From: Ignavibacteria bacterium
Lineage (GTDB): Bacteria > Bacteroidota > Ignavibacteria > Tepidaquicellales > Tepidaquicellaceae
Reading direction: 5' to 3'
Assembly: GCA_016709315.1 (NCBI GenBank)
Contig: JADJMZ010000007.1
Location: 1 to 64,000 of the forward strand
DNA length: 64,000 nucleotides
Made by a program: the position numbers and the translations under genes. This document shows positions 16,127 through 25,424 of the stretch, piece after piece (positions within the stretch are counted from its first letter, which is position 1; the number at the start of each line of letters is the position of its first letter). Under the pieces are notes generated by a model, which was not told where the DNA came from, searched no databases, and saw only the letters and a list, made by a program, of their open reading frames with translations.

Positions 16127-18988
16127 TTAATTGTCAATATTTACACACAAAAATACTGCATCGTCTAATTTCATTACATTTCCTTCATTCCAGTATTTTC
16201 TGTATTCTTCCTCACCCAGTTCATTGAGAATATTATCTTTTTCAGTATCCCTTAAATTAAAATTTTTATTCAGAGGTTTGATCTTTCCGCCTTTGGAAAG
16301 TGATTCAATTAATCCGAATAACTTTACTGCCTCAATATATTTTTTTCTCTCATAAAAGATCCTTCCAAAACCTGCAATGACATCATTCATAAAGAATTCT
16401 CCCCCCGGCTTATCTCTTTCATTCAGATATTCTTTGTAAATATTTATTGCTGATGTAAAGTTTTCCGTTTCTGTATATAACCTGCCGAGATGAATTCTTA
16501 TGGGAAACAGATTCATATTATATCCGCAATCTTTTGAAATTTTGTATGCTTCAAGAAGTATGTATTCCGCTTCATCATAATTTTTGCTTTCATAATTTAA
16601 TTTTAAATCTGCAAGATGAACCAGATTTACAGAAATCAAATACTGGTCATCAATTCTTCTGGAGATTAAAAGACTTTCTTCCGAATATACCGCAGCTTTC
16701 TTTATGTCGCCTGTCCTTCTGGTAAGAGCGACACTGAGACTTAAAAGAACCTGTGCAGTCAGATGTTCGTTTTTAATTTCACGGGATAATTTGAGAGCTT
16801 CTTCCTGAAGTGAAATTGATCTCTGAAAGTCTCCGAGATTGCCAACGGGAAATGATAAATTGTAAAGGGTAGTTGCTTTCCCGACTTTAGAATCTGTAGA
16901 ATCGCTCAATGCAAGGGCTTCTTCATAAAGTTTGACAGCATCGTTTATATCTAATTCTATAAAAGATTTTTGACCTAAAACATTAAGTGTATTTAAAATT
17001 CCTTCTTTATCATTTACTTCCCGGTACAAATTCAATGCTTCATTTGAAAAATTTTCGAGTTCGGTAAATTTTCCCTGTTCATAGCAAAAAATTGCAAGTC
17101 TGCTTAACAAATCCGCTTTTAAATTCTTATTTGTTATATTAACTGAATTAAGAACTTTCATCGAAGTATCGAATCCTTCCTGCAAATAACCTTTGTGATT
17201 CCAGAAATCATAGGTATTAATTACAATCCTGACTGCATCTTCAGGATTATTTTTTAAAGCCCATTGAGTATTACCTCTTATATTGTCAAGTTCAGTACTC
17301 ATTGTACTAAGCCACTCTATCTGTCCCATTCCCTTCTCCTTCTGTTTTGCAAAGGAAGAAAAATTTAAAAAATAATTTAAATGTTTCTGGCAGTTAGCTG
17401 TTTTATCAGTCAGTTTTTCCAGTGCATAATACTTTATTGATTCAAGTATACCGAATCTTCCTTTTCCGTTTGCTTCATTAAAATATATAAGAGATTTGTT
17501 AAGAAGACTTTCCATAAGATCAAGTATTTCGTACTGATCAATAGTTTCATCAGAGCATATTTCCTCAGATGTTTCAAGAGTCCACCCGCCCATAAATATC
17601 GAAAGTCTCTGAAGGAGAATCTGTTCACTTGGGTTCAGCATATCATAACTCCAGTCTATTAAAGCTCTTAAAGTTTTTTGCCTTGGCAATGCAGTGGAGT
17701 TTCCGCTGTTAAGTAATTTAAATCTGTCATCAAGCCGTTCAAGTATCTTTTCGACAGGGAGGACATTTACTCTTTTTGATGCTAATTCTATTGCAAGCGG
17801 AATACCGTCAAGCTTTTTACAAAGCTCAGCAACAGCATATATATTTTCTTTTGTTAAAGTAAATTTAGGATTCACAGAAACAGCTCTGTCAAGAAATAGT
17901 TTTACGGATTCATATTCTATCAGCGATTCAAAGGATTCTTTTTTTATATTTTCCGGCATTGAAAGCGGCGGAATTCTGTATAAGGTTTCTCCCTGAATGT
18001 TGAAAGATTCTCTGCTGGTTGAAATAATTTTTAACTTTGTACAGTAAGAAAGCAATGTTTCTGAAACCTGGGCGCATCTGTTCAGCAGATGCTCACAGTT
18101 ATCAAAAATTAACAAAGTGCTTTTATTCTTTAAGAAATCTCTGAGTGCCTGCAGACCATCAATTGCCGGATCTTCTTTCAAATTCAGAACAGTTGAAATT
18201 TCTTTCACTATTAAGTCGGGATCTGTAACAGGAGAAAATTCTATAATCCAGATTCCGTTTTCAAATTCATCTATTAATTCTGAAGCAAGCTGTATAGCTA
18301 ATCTTGTTTTACCTGTTCCTCCTGCACCTGTGAGAGAAAGCAGTCTTATTTTGGTAAACAACTGTTTGATTTCATCAATTTCCTTTCTGCGTCCAACAAA
18401 CTGAGAAACTAATGTAGGAAGATTATTCTGACGTGCATCCAGACTTTTTAAAGGAGGGAAATCAGTTCTTAAACCTTCTGATACAATCTGATATATATGT
18501 TCCGGCTTAATTATATCCTTAAGTTTCCGTTCACCAAAATCTTTAAAAGAAAATTCTGTTTCATGATTCTCTTTTAAAATATCGAAAACTTCCTGCGTAA
18601 TCAGTATCTGTTCTCCGTATGCTACTGACATGATTCTTTGGGAACGGCTTAAAGTAACATATCCTGAATAATCTTTATTGATAAATTCAGCTTCTCCGGA
18701 ATGAATACCCATTCTTACTTTAATTTCAGTATCCTTCCAGTCTATGGAATTAAGTTTGATCTGACTTTTAATTGCTGCATTGACTGCATCAGTGGAATTA
18801 CTAAAAGCGCAACAAAAGGAATCTCCGATTATTTTAAATACGAATCCATTATTTGAATCTATGACTTCATATAAAACTTCATGGTGTTTGTCCAGAGCTG
18901 CAAGATAAGCGTCATTATTCTTCTGCGCCAGTTTGGTGCTGCCTTCGATATCTGTAAAAAGAAATGTTACTGAACCGGATGGGATCAA
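16127..18988 (-). CDS. Class III nucleotide cyclase-like / STAND ATPase / TPR signalling protein (paralogue 2)
   Basis: 953 aa. The order of domains is that of its neighbour: cyclase domain at ~5-170 (FTDIEGST, FKIIGDSFC), 'NNLPTLVSQFVGRR' linker, P-loop GAGGTGKTR, Walker B LLIFDNCEH, a winged-helix-like region and long TPR repeats (NLGDFQRSISLQEEA and others). The cyclase transition-state Asn is also absent (GYVTLSRSQRIM). The only start that keeps the conserved first strand (IPSGSVTFLFTDIEGS) is a TTG at 18988, since an in-frame TGA or no ATG lies nearby; this suggests low expression. It probably forms an operon or a co-regulated pair with the downstream paralogue. The ligand sensed by the TPR region is unknown. 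Confidence 0.8.
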   Translation of the reverse strand: MIPSGSVTFLFTDIEGSTKLAQKNNDAYLAALDKHHEVLYEVIDSNNGFVFKIIGDSFCCAFSNSTDAVNAAIKSQIKLNSIDWKDTEIKVRMGIHSGEAEFINKDYSGYVTLSRSQRIMSVAYGEQILITQEVFDILKENHETEFSFKDFGERKLKDIIKPEHIYQIVSEGLRTDFPPLKSLDARQNNLPTLVSQFVGRRKEIDEIKQLFTKIRLLSLTGAGGTGKTRLAIQLASELIDEFENGIWIIEFSPVTDPDLIVKEISTVLNLKEDPAIDGLQALRDFLKNKSTLLIFDNCEHLLNRCAQVSETLLSYCTKLKIISTSRESFNIQGETLYRIPPLSMPENIKKESFESLIEYESVKLFLDRAVSVNPKFTLTKENIYAVAELCKKLDGIPLAIELASKRVNVLPVEKILERLDDRFKLLNSGNSTALPRQKTLRALIDWSYDMLNPSEQILLQRLSIFMGGWTLETSEEICSDETIDQYEILDLMESLLNKSLIYFNEANGKGRFGILESIKYYALEKLTDKTANCQKHLNYFLNFSSFAKQKEKGMGQIEWLSTMSTELDNIRGNTQWALKNNPEDAVRIVINTYDFWNHKGYLQEGFDTSMKVLNSVNITNKNLKADLLSRLAIFCYEQGKFTELENFSNEALNLYREVNDKEGILNTLNVLGQKSFIELDINDAVKLYEEALALSDSTDSKVGKATTLYNLSFPVGNLGDFQRSISLQEEALKLSREIKNEHLTAQVLLSLSVALTRRTGDIKKAAVYSEESLLISRRIDDQYLISVNLVHLADLKLNYESKNYDEAEYILLEAYKISKDCGYNMNLFPIRIHLGRLYTETENFTSAINIYKEYLNERDKPGGEFFMNDVIAGFGRIFYERKKYIEAVKLFGLIESLSKGGKIKPLNKNFNLRDTEKDNILNELGEEEYRKYWNEGNVMKLDDAVFLCVNIDN

Positions 18989-19320
18989 TGGTTAAAAGTT
19001 CTTTATTATTAGAAATATGTGCTGCAAAATACACAATGTCAGTTCCGAATTAAAAGTAAATATCTCTGCTTACAATTTAATAATATTAAATTGTTTATAA
19101 TTTAAAATTAAATTAATTATCTTTGTTTTAAAAATAACATTGTTGCAAAAGTAACGGCTGTATGGGTAAAAAAGTTTTCAAAATAAATTAATTCTATTTT
19201 TCCTTAAGGATATATATATTGATAAAGTTAAAAATCTAATAAGAAATACTTCGCATTGTATAATAAGTTTTTTTAAAATTATTTAACCAGATAACAATTT
19301 ATAAATTAAAAAATTAATCC
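18989..19320. other. Divergent intergenic region (332 bases)
   Basis: Very AT-rich spacer between the TTG-started cyclase-ATPase gene (minus) and the T9SS gene at 19321 (plus), so it must hold promoters for both. The only motif worth noting is TATCTTTG at 19118-19125, which fits the Bacteroidota -7 pattern TAnnTTTG, but no well-spaced TTTG box precedes it. Nothing else was recognised. Confidence 0.4.
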
Positions 19321-20529
19321 ATGAAAATATTTTTCAGTTTCATTTTATTATTATCCTTAACTTTTAATTTTTATACCTTCTCTTACTCCCAGAATAATTC
19401 TGTCGTACCAAATAATGTTAAAAGTGAAAAGGATCTGGCTCCTACAAATCCTTTGTATCAGCTGCGGGTAACAAATATTGTCAGAGGTGATGAAACAGAT
19501 AATAATGAGAATTCATTATTCTTTGACATTTTTATTTATCATACAAATTTATTCGATTCAGGTCCGTTTGAATATGCTGCGGGTCAGTTTTATCTGAATT
19601 TTAATCCAGGCATAGCAAATGGTGGAACATTATCATATTCAATTGTTCCAAATTCATCCGACTTCACTAATCCTGATGCTATTCCTGTTAATCCGACTAT
19701 AGCCGGAGGTCAGTTGAGACTGGAAAGAAATGTAAATCTGGATCCGGGTGAGGGACCGATTATATCAACAGTTTTTCCCGGTACAAAAATTGTAAAAATG
19801 AAATTATCAACAACTGCTCCTGCAATTAGTGCTAATCAAATGGATCTGTCCTGGTTAATATCAAACATTAATCAGCAGTATTCCGAAGTATATGCTTTCG
19901 TAGATTCTGTAAGCACTATAGTCACCGGCGACGGCACATTTTTTATTGACACAACAGAAACTCCTCTTCCTGTAGAGCTTTCGGGTTTTACATCAAATGT
20001 ATCCGGTAATGAAGTAATGCTGAACTGGTCAACATCCTCAGAAACAAATAATTACGGATTTGATATTGAAAGATCCTTAATAAATACTGAATGGAATAAG
20101 ATAGGTTTTGTAAGCGGTAACGGAACTTCTTCATCAATAAATAATTATTTGTTTGAAGATAAAAACTTAAATTCAGGAAAATATAAATACAGACTCAGGC
20201 AGGTTGATTACAATGGTAATTATGAATATTATAATTTAACAAATGAAGTTGTAATCGGAACTCCGGATAAATTCAGTTTAAAACAAAATTATCCTAATCC
20301 GTTTAATCCGTCAACAAAAATAGAATTTGATATTCCCTCTGACGGATTTGTAAGTATGAAATTATATGACATTAACGGAAGAGAGGTAAAATCTCTTATA
20401 AATGAGTTCAGATATTCGGGATATCATACATTCGAATTCAATGCTGACGGACTTTCCAGCGGTGTGTATTATTATATTCTTAATTCCGGAGATTTCCGTT
20501 CTTCTAAAAAATTAATTTTAGTGAAATAA
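19321..20529 (+). CDS. Secreted beta-sandwich protein with T9SS sorting domain
   Basis: 402 aa. The signal peptide is about residues 1-24 (ends FSYSQ). Residues ~45-210 form one all-beta domain that begins 'LRVTNIVRGD' and includes 'GQFYLNFNP', somewhat like cohesin or carbohydrate-binding sandwiches; the family is not certain. A linker (LPVELSGF onward) and a sorting domain (LKQNYPNPFNPSTKIEF to SSKKLILVK) follow. Unlike the minus-strand T9SS genes, the linker has no heptad run: DIERSLINTEWNKIGF is the short form. The gene stands alone with a good terminator after it at 20598. Confidence 0.75.
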   Translation: MKIFFSFILLLSLTFNFYTFSYSQNNSVVPNNVKSEKDLAPTNPLYQLRVTNIVRGDETDNNENSLFFDIFIYHTNLFDSGPFEYAAGQFYLNFNPGIANGGTLSYSIVPNSSDFTNPDAIPVNPTIAGGQLRLERNVNLDPGEGPIISTVFPGTKIVKMKLSTTAPAISANQMDLSWLISNINQQYSEVYAFVDSVSTIVTGDGTFFIDTTETPLPVELSGFTSNVSGNEVMLNWSTSSETNNYGFDIERSLINTEWNKIGFVSGNGTSSSINNYLFEDKNLNSGKYKYRLRQVDYNGNYEYYNLTNEVVIGTPDKFSLKQNYPNPFNPSTKIEFDIPSDGFVSMKLYDINGREVKSLINEFRYSGYHTFEFNADGLSSGVYYYILNSGDFRSSKKLILVK

Positions 20530-20597
20530 TCAGTTTGATTATTTGAGAAAAGAAATAAATTAAGATTAAACGCTTTCTGCAGTTAACTGCATTTTAC

Positions 20598-20635
20598 TCT
20601 CCTGCTTCTCTTTACATCTGAAGCAGGAGATTTTT
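20598..20635 (+). terminator. Rho-independent terminator
   Basis: The arms ctcctgcttc and gaagcaggag pair perfectly over 10 bases around an 11-base loop, followed by atttttgt. It lies 69 bases after the stop of the T9SS gene. Confidence 0.75.
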
Positions 20636-20800
20636 GTATGCATTATTTAAAATACGAGTTAGACTTTCAGCACAGTAAAGAAAATATGATTGACTCTAAG
20701 TTATTTAAGCTAAATTGAACTTGAACAGTTGATGAAGTTTATTTAAGTTTCATAAAAAATGTAATCTTACATAAATTTACTGAAACTGATTTCCGGGGAA

Positions 20801-21430
20801 ATGAAAAAACTATTTTGGCTAATTATTATTTGTATTTGTAAAGTTAGTTTGTTCGCAGATGTAAAGTCTTCGCAGGCAGCGATTATAGTACCGGGCGATT
20901 CTGTAATATTCAAGAGAGGAATTTATCAGTTACCTGAATCTGAAGTTGAAATTGTTTTTGATGAATCGAATCTTGCGCCAAAAAATGTAAGAATGATCTT
21001 CAATGAACTGTTTAAACAATATATTCTCGTTAAGGATGCTCTGGTTTATGGCGATTCATTCAGCGCAACGAGAAATACTCTCAAGCTGCTTGATGATATG
21101 AAGTCAAAGACAAAAGATCTTGATGATCTTAATAAAGACGCGAGATGGGTTTTGTTTATTAAGAATTATGACAGGATACGCAGCAAAGCAGAGTCAACGA
21201 CCTTCATTTCCGAACAAAGATTTTTATTTAATGAGATCACAAACGGATTACAGAATTTCATAAAACAGTTCGGACTCTATAATAAAACAATTTATCTCAT
21301 GCAGTGTTCATCAGACTCATCTGCCGGAAACTCAGTATGGTTCTCCGGTTCTAGAGATAAAAAAAATCCTTATCTGGGTTTGCAGAACGACACTACATGC
21401 GCAAAGGTTAAAGAAGTCTGGAAGTTTTAA
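20801..21430 (+). CDS. Exported DUF3347-like protein
   Basis: 209 aa. The signal peptide covers residues ~1-19 (ends SLFA). The middle is helical (VKDALVYGDSFSATRNTLKLLDDM). The end, 'YLMQCSSDSSAGNSVWFSGSR' in part followed by KNPYLGLQNDTTCAKV, follows the layout of DUF3347, whose members carry a Cys-Pro-Met and a later Cys and often accompany copper efflux. Here the first motif is QCSS rather than CPM, so metal binding may be altered. No copper-transport gene is adjacent. It is convergent with tex, 29 bases away. The family call is by pattern only. Confidence 0.55.
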   Translation: MKKLFWLIIICICKVSLFADVKSSQAAIIVPGDSVIFKRGIYQLPESEVEIVFDESNLAPKNVRMIFNELFKQYILVKDALVYGDSFSATRNTLKLLDDMKSKTKDLDDLNKDARWVLFIKNYDRIRSKAESTTFISEQRFLFNEITNGLQNFIKQFGLYNKTIYLMQCSSDSSAGNSVWFSGSRDKKNPYLGLQNDTTCAKVKEVWKF

Positions 21431-21459
21431 CAGATTCGGAAAATGTTACACTCTCTCTG

Positions 21460-23595
21460 TTAATCTTTCATCGTCAACTGTATCCTCTTCCTCTCTTTGT
21501 CAATGTTTGTAATTCTTACCATTACTTTCTGGTCCAGTTTCAAAACTTCTGCAGGGTCTTTGATGAATCTGCTGCTGCTTATCTGTGAAACATGAAGCAG
21601 TCCGTTCTCCTTTATTCCAATATTTACAAACGCTCCGAACTTTGTAAGATTTGTAATTACTCCAGGCAATCGCATATCAACTGCCAGGTCATCTATGTCC
21701 TTTACAAATTCTGCAAATGAAAAAACCTCGGCTTTTCCTCTGGGATCAAGACCTGGCTTTTTTAATTCGTTCATTATGTCTTCAAGTGTAGGAAGACCGA
21801 CTTTATCATTTATATATTTTTTTATATCTATCTGTTTACGGACCTCATCTGACTTAATAAGTTCATCAACCGGCTTTGAAATATCCTTCGCCATTTTATC
21901 AACTATCTTATAGCTTTCCGGATGAACGGCGCTGTTATCCAAAGGATTCTTCGCTCCGGGTATTCTTAAAAATCCTGCCGACTGTTCGAATACTTTTGCT
22001 CCTAATCCTTTTACCTTCATCAGCTCTTTCCGCGATTTAAAAGGTCCGTTATCCTGACGATATCTGATTATAGCTTCCGCGATCTTGTTGCCAATTCCGG
22101 AAACGTATCTGAGCAGATGCCTGCTTGAAGTATTCAGATTTACTCCTACCATGTTAACTGCAAGACTGACCGTCTGATCAAGACTGTCTTTTAAATTTTC
22201 CTGATCCACGTCATGCTGATATTGTCCCACACCGATTGATTTTGCATCTATCTTTACAAGTTCTGCAAGCGGGTCCATAAGCCGCCTTCCTATTGAGATT
22301 GCTCCGCGTACTGTCAGATCAAGTTCAGGAAATTCTTCCCTGGCTGCTTCTGAAGCTGAATAAATTGAAGCTCCTGATTCATTCACCATGTACAACTCAA
22401 TACCTTCAGAACCTTCCAGTACAGATTTAATGAAACTCTCAGTTTCTCTGCCGGCTGTACCTGTGCCTATGGCAATTGCTTTGATCTTATTTTGTTTGAT
22501 TAATTTTTTGATCGCTTCAGATGATTCTTTAATTTGATTCTGCGGAGGATGCGGATAAATAGTTGTATTGTTTATGAGAGATCCCTGTTCATCTAGACAA
22601 ACTACTTTACATCCTGTTCTGAATCCCGGATCTATAGCAAGTGTTGCTTTAGGTCCGAGAGGAGAAGCAAGTAAAAGTTGTCTTAGATTTTCGGAAAATA
22701 CAAGTATGGCTTCTTTGTCAGCTTTATCTTTTGAACTGTTAAAAAATTCGGTTTCTATTGACGGAGATAATAATCTTTTAAATGAATCTTCAATTGCTGA
22801 TGATACCTCCGCAGTCGAATCATTCTTTAAATTATTTTTAACAAAGATCTTATCCAATATTTTAACTGCAAGATCATTATCAACATCAATTGAAACTCTC
22901 AGAATTCCTTCCTGCTCAGCGCGAAGCATCGCCAGCAGTCTGTGTCCGGGACATTTCTTCAGTTCCTCTGAATATTCAAAGTAGTCAAGATACTTTTGTC
23001 CTTCTTCCTTTTTCTTTATAACAACTTTAGAATTTAGGATTGCGGTATTTTTATAAAGTTCTCTCAATGAATTTCTCGCCGCAGTATCTTCACTTACCCA
23101 TTCTGCAATAATATCTCTCGCGCCGGCAATTGCATCCTCAGGAGTTAAAACTTCTACATTCAGATATTTAACAGCTTCTTCATTTACATTAATATTTTCC
23201 TGTGTCATTATTAATGTCGCAAGCGGTTCAAGACCCTTATCCCTTGCTGCAGTTGCTCTTGTCTTTCTTTTTGGTTTAAAAGGCAGATAAAGATCTTCAA
23301 GTGCGTTCATTTCCCAGCAGTTGTTTATCTTCTCCGCAAGCTTATCCGTTAACTTATCCTGATCAGCAATGCTTTTCAGAATATATTCACGGCGTTTGAT
23401 AAGTTCATTCAGTCTCTTAAGTTCGGTCTGAATATCAGCTACCTGCATTTCATCCAGACTGCCCGTAACTTCTTTTCTGTATCTTGAAATGAAAGGAATT
23501 GTTGCGCCTTCTTCCAGCAGTTCTACTGTTGCGGATATCTGCTTCTTACTTATGGAAAGTGTATTGCTTATATGTTCTGTTATTATTTCTGTCAT
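21460..23595 (-). CDS. tex: Tex family RNA-binding transcription accessory protein
   Basis: 711 aa, cytoplasmic, of the usual Tex length. Order of domains: Tex N-terminal helices (~1-190, with 'IPFISRYRKEVTGSLDE'), the YqgF-like RNase-H fold (~320-450, 'ATLAIDPGFRTGCKVV'), helix-hairpin-helix repeats (~490-570, 'VSGIGNKIAEAI', 'VKGLGAKVFEQSAGFLRI'), and a C-terminal S1 domain (~635-710, 'TKFGAFVNIGIKENGLLHVS'). Tex binds nucleic acids and influences transcription and RNA turnover. It is downstream of the LytTR regulator on the same strand, with a 68-base gap. All family hallmarks are present. Confidence 0.95.
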   Translation of the reverse strand: MTEIITEHISNTLSISKKQISATVELLEEGATIPFISRYRKEVTGSLDEMQVADIQTELKRLNELIKRREYILKSIADQDKLTDKLAEKINNCWEMNALEDLYLPFKPKRKTRATAARDKGLEPLATLIMTQENINVNEEAVKYLNVEVLTPEDAIAGARDIIAEWVSEDTAARNSLRELYKNTAILNSKVVIKKKEEGQKYLDYFEYSEELKKCPGHRLLAMLRAEQEGILRVSIDVDNDLAVKILDKIFVKNNLKNDSTAEVSSAIEDSFKRLLSPSIETEFFNSSKDKADKEAILVFSENLRQLLLASPLGPKATLAIDPGFRTGCKVVCLDEQGSLINNTTIYPHPPQNQIKESSEAIKKLIKQNKIKAIAIGTGTAGRETESFIKSVLEGSEGIELYMVNESGASIYSASEAAREEFPELDLTVRGAISIGRRLMDPLAELVKIDAKSIGVGQYQHDVDQENLKDSLDQTVSLAVNMVGVNLNTSSRHLLRYVSGIGNKIAEAIIRYRQDNGPFKSRKELMKVKGLGAKVFEQSAGFLRIPGAKNPLDNSAVHPESYKIVDKMAKDISKPVDELIKSDEVRKQIDIKKYINDKVGLPTLEDIMNELKKPGLDPRGKAEVFSFAEFVKDIDDLAVDMRLPGVITNLTKFGAFVNIGIKENGLLHVSQISSSRFIKDPAEVLKLDQKVMVRITNIDKERKRIQLTMKD

Positions 23596-23663
23596 TGTTA
23601 AAATTAATTATTTATCAAATCTATAAATATACACTTTGCAGTCACAAAATCGTTATGTGAACT

Positions 23664-24353
23664 TTATAACTTTGCGGTTAGTCTTTTCATAAATAGTTCG
23701 CGGTAAGTTGCGCTTATTGAAAGTCGCTTATCCTGAATATACACGTGATTATCTTCCACTTTGTCGATCCATTTTAATGAAACAATTGTAGATCTGTGAA
23801 TTTGAAAAAACAAACCTGTTGGTAAAATCTCCATAGTTTCAGAAATTGAAGCCCTGACTATTGTTTTATCTGAAATGGAGAAGTACATCACATAATTGCC
23901 TTCTCCCTGAATGTACAAAATGTCACTGTATATAAGTTTCTTTTTCTGATTACCTGAACTTACAAAAAAGAAATCTGCTTCAGAAGAAGACCTGACCGGA
24001 TTTATCTTATCTTTTACTTTATTTACTGCAGTCAAAAATCTTGAGAATTCAAATGGCTTCAGTAAATAATCAACTGCCTCAAGTTCATAACTCCTTATCG
24101 CATATTCGCTGTGTGCCGTTGTAAATATTATTAAAGGTTTATTCTTCAGATGCCTTATCAATTCTATTCCGTCAATGTCAGGCATTTTGATATCAAGGAA
24201 AATAAGATCAACTGGATTCTCCTGAATAAAACGGATCGCTTTGAACGGATCTGTAAAGGTATCTGCAATATGCAGGAAATCAATTTTAGATACATGGCTC
24301 TTTATAATATCAAGAGCTTTAGGTTCATCGTCTATTGCAATACATCTGATCAT
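23664..24353 (-). CDS. LytTR-family response regulator
   Basis: 229 aa. Residues ~1-120 are a receiver domain with the acidic pair at DDEP, the phospho-acceptor Asp in LIFLDIKMPDIDG (~residue 55) and Lys in LLKPFEF. Residues ~130-229 are a LytTR DNA-binding domain (GNYVMYF, FFQIHRSTIVSLKWIDKVE). The start codon overlaps the stop of the kinase gene by four bases (ATGA), which indicates translational coupling. It presumably controls the linked ABC transporter/peptidase genes upstream in the same direction; that is an inference from context. Confidence 0.9.
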   Translation of the reverse strand: MIRCIAIDDEPKALDIIKSHVSKIDFLHIADTFTDPFKAIRFIQENPVDLIFLDIKMPDIDGIELIRHLKNKPLIIFTTAHSEYAIRSYELEAVDYLLKPFEFSRFLTAVNKVKDKINPVRSSSEADFFFVSSGNQKKKLIYSDILYIQGEGNYVMYFSISDKTIVRASISETMEILPTGLFFQIHRSTIVSLKWIDKVEDNHVYIQDKRLSISATYRELFMKRLTAKL

Positions 24354-25360
24354 TTTTTCAGATTGATTCTTAAATTAGTATTATACTTATCTCCTTTTTT
24401 TCCGTAATCTAACTCATACTGATCATGATAAAGCAGATCAAGTCTCTTTTTAACATTCGTAAGTCCTGTGCCGGATCTTCCCGGGCTAATTGATTCCTGA
24501 AGCAGAGTGTTTTCGGTTTTCATTTCAATATAACCGCTGACAATGTTTATGCTTATATTAATTTCTGTCTCGTTAGCTGTACTTACTCCGTGCTTAAATA
24601 CATTTTCTATGAACGGGATCAGAAGCAGGGGAGCTATTTTTAAATCCTGTCTGTTTTCTTTATCATAATTTATTTTAAGAATGATCTTAATATTCTGATC
24701 CAGTCTCAGCTTTTGTAATTCAATATATTTCTCAATGTAGTCAAGTTCCTTATCTATGTTTATAAATCCGGCATCAGAGTCATGAAGGTTATATCTCATC
24801 AGTGAACTCAGCTTAATTATGCTGTCTGCAGTTTTAGGACTGTCTTCTTCAAGTGATAATGCATAGATACTGTTTAAAGTATTAAAAAGAAAATGCGGAT
24901 CAACCTGCGTTTTAAGGAATGCTAATTCAGTACTCAGCTTTTCAGATCTAAGTCTCTCGAGTTCATTGATATTAATTATCCAGTCTCTTGCTATTACATA
25001 TAGCCAGGAAACAATCACTGCAATAAAAAAAGTTAAAACAATATTCTGCGTTCCGAAAATTTCAGAATTAACAGGAGAGTTCAGAATAAATCTTATAATT
25101 TCAAAAACTAATAGTGCTGCAGCGACAGAGATAAAATATGAAAACCATTTTTTTCTCTTCGCAAATACAGGAATAAAAATGAATGTATTTAATAAGAAAG
25201 TAACAGGGAAAGTTATAATGATCATGGTGAGGTCAACTTTTCCGAATGGTTCCCAGAATGCACCTCTGCCGTATATTGCCATAATTAAATAAAATATACC
25301 TGCAGCTGCAAATAATATAAGTTCAGCTTTTTTGTATAATGCAGGTTTTTTACTTTGCAT
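24350..25360 (-). CDS. LytS/YehU-type sensor histidine kinase
   Basis: 336 aa. Four hydrophobic segments fill residues ~10-140. A His_kinase (PF06580-type) module follows, with the phospho-acceptor His in LKTQVDPHFLFNTLNSIYAL (~residue 155). The ATP-binding part includes 'LLLIPFIENVFKHG' (N box) and 'GTGLTNVKKRLDLLY' (G box). There is no separate periplasmic sensor domain, so the signal is probably sensed in the membrane or supplied by the transporter encoded next to it. It is coupled to the response regulator by a 4-base overlap. Confidence 0.9.
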   Translation of the reverse strand: MQSKKPALYKKAELILFAAAGIFYLIMAIYGRGAFWEPFGKVDLTMIIITFPVTFLLNTFIFIPVFAKRKKWFSYFISVAAALLVFEIIRFILNSPVNSEIFGTQNIVLTFFIAVIVSWLYVIARDWIININELERLRSEKLSTELAFLKTQVDPHFLFNTLNSIYALSLEEDSPKTADSIIKLSSLMRYNLHDSDAGFINIDKELDYIEKYIELQKLRLDQNIKIILKINYDKENRQDLKIAPLLLIPFIENVFKHGVSTANETEINISINIVSGYIEMKTENTLLQESISPGRSGTGLTNVKKRLDLLYHDQYELDYGKKGDKYNTNLRINLKK

Positions 25361-25424
25361 ATATGATCTAGTTTCTGAGTTTAATGGATGCTCTATAATT
25401 CAGATTTATAGAACATCCGGTTTT

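Noticed and set aside
21427..21463. Hairpin ttaacaga / tctgttaa between convergent genes
   Set aside because: Long loop, covers stop codons of both genes, no T-tract; too weak to call a terminator.
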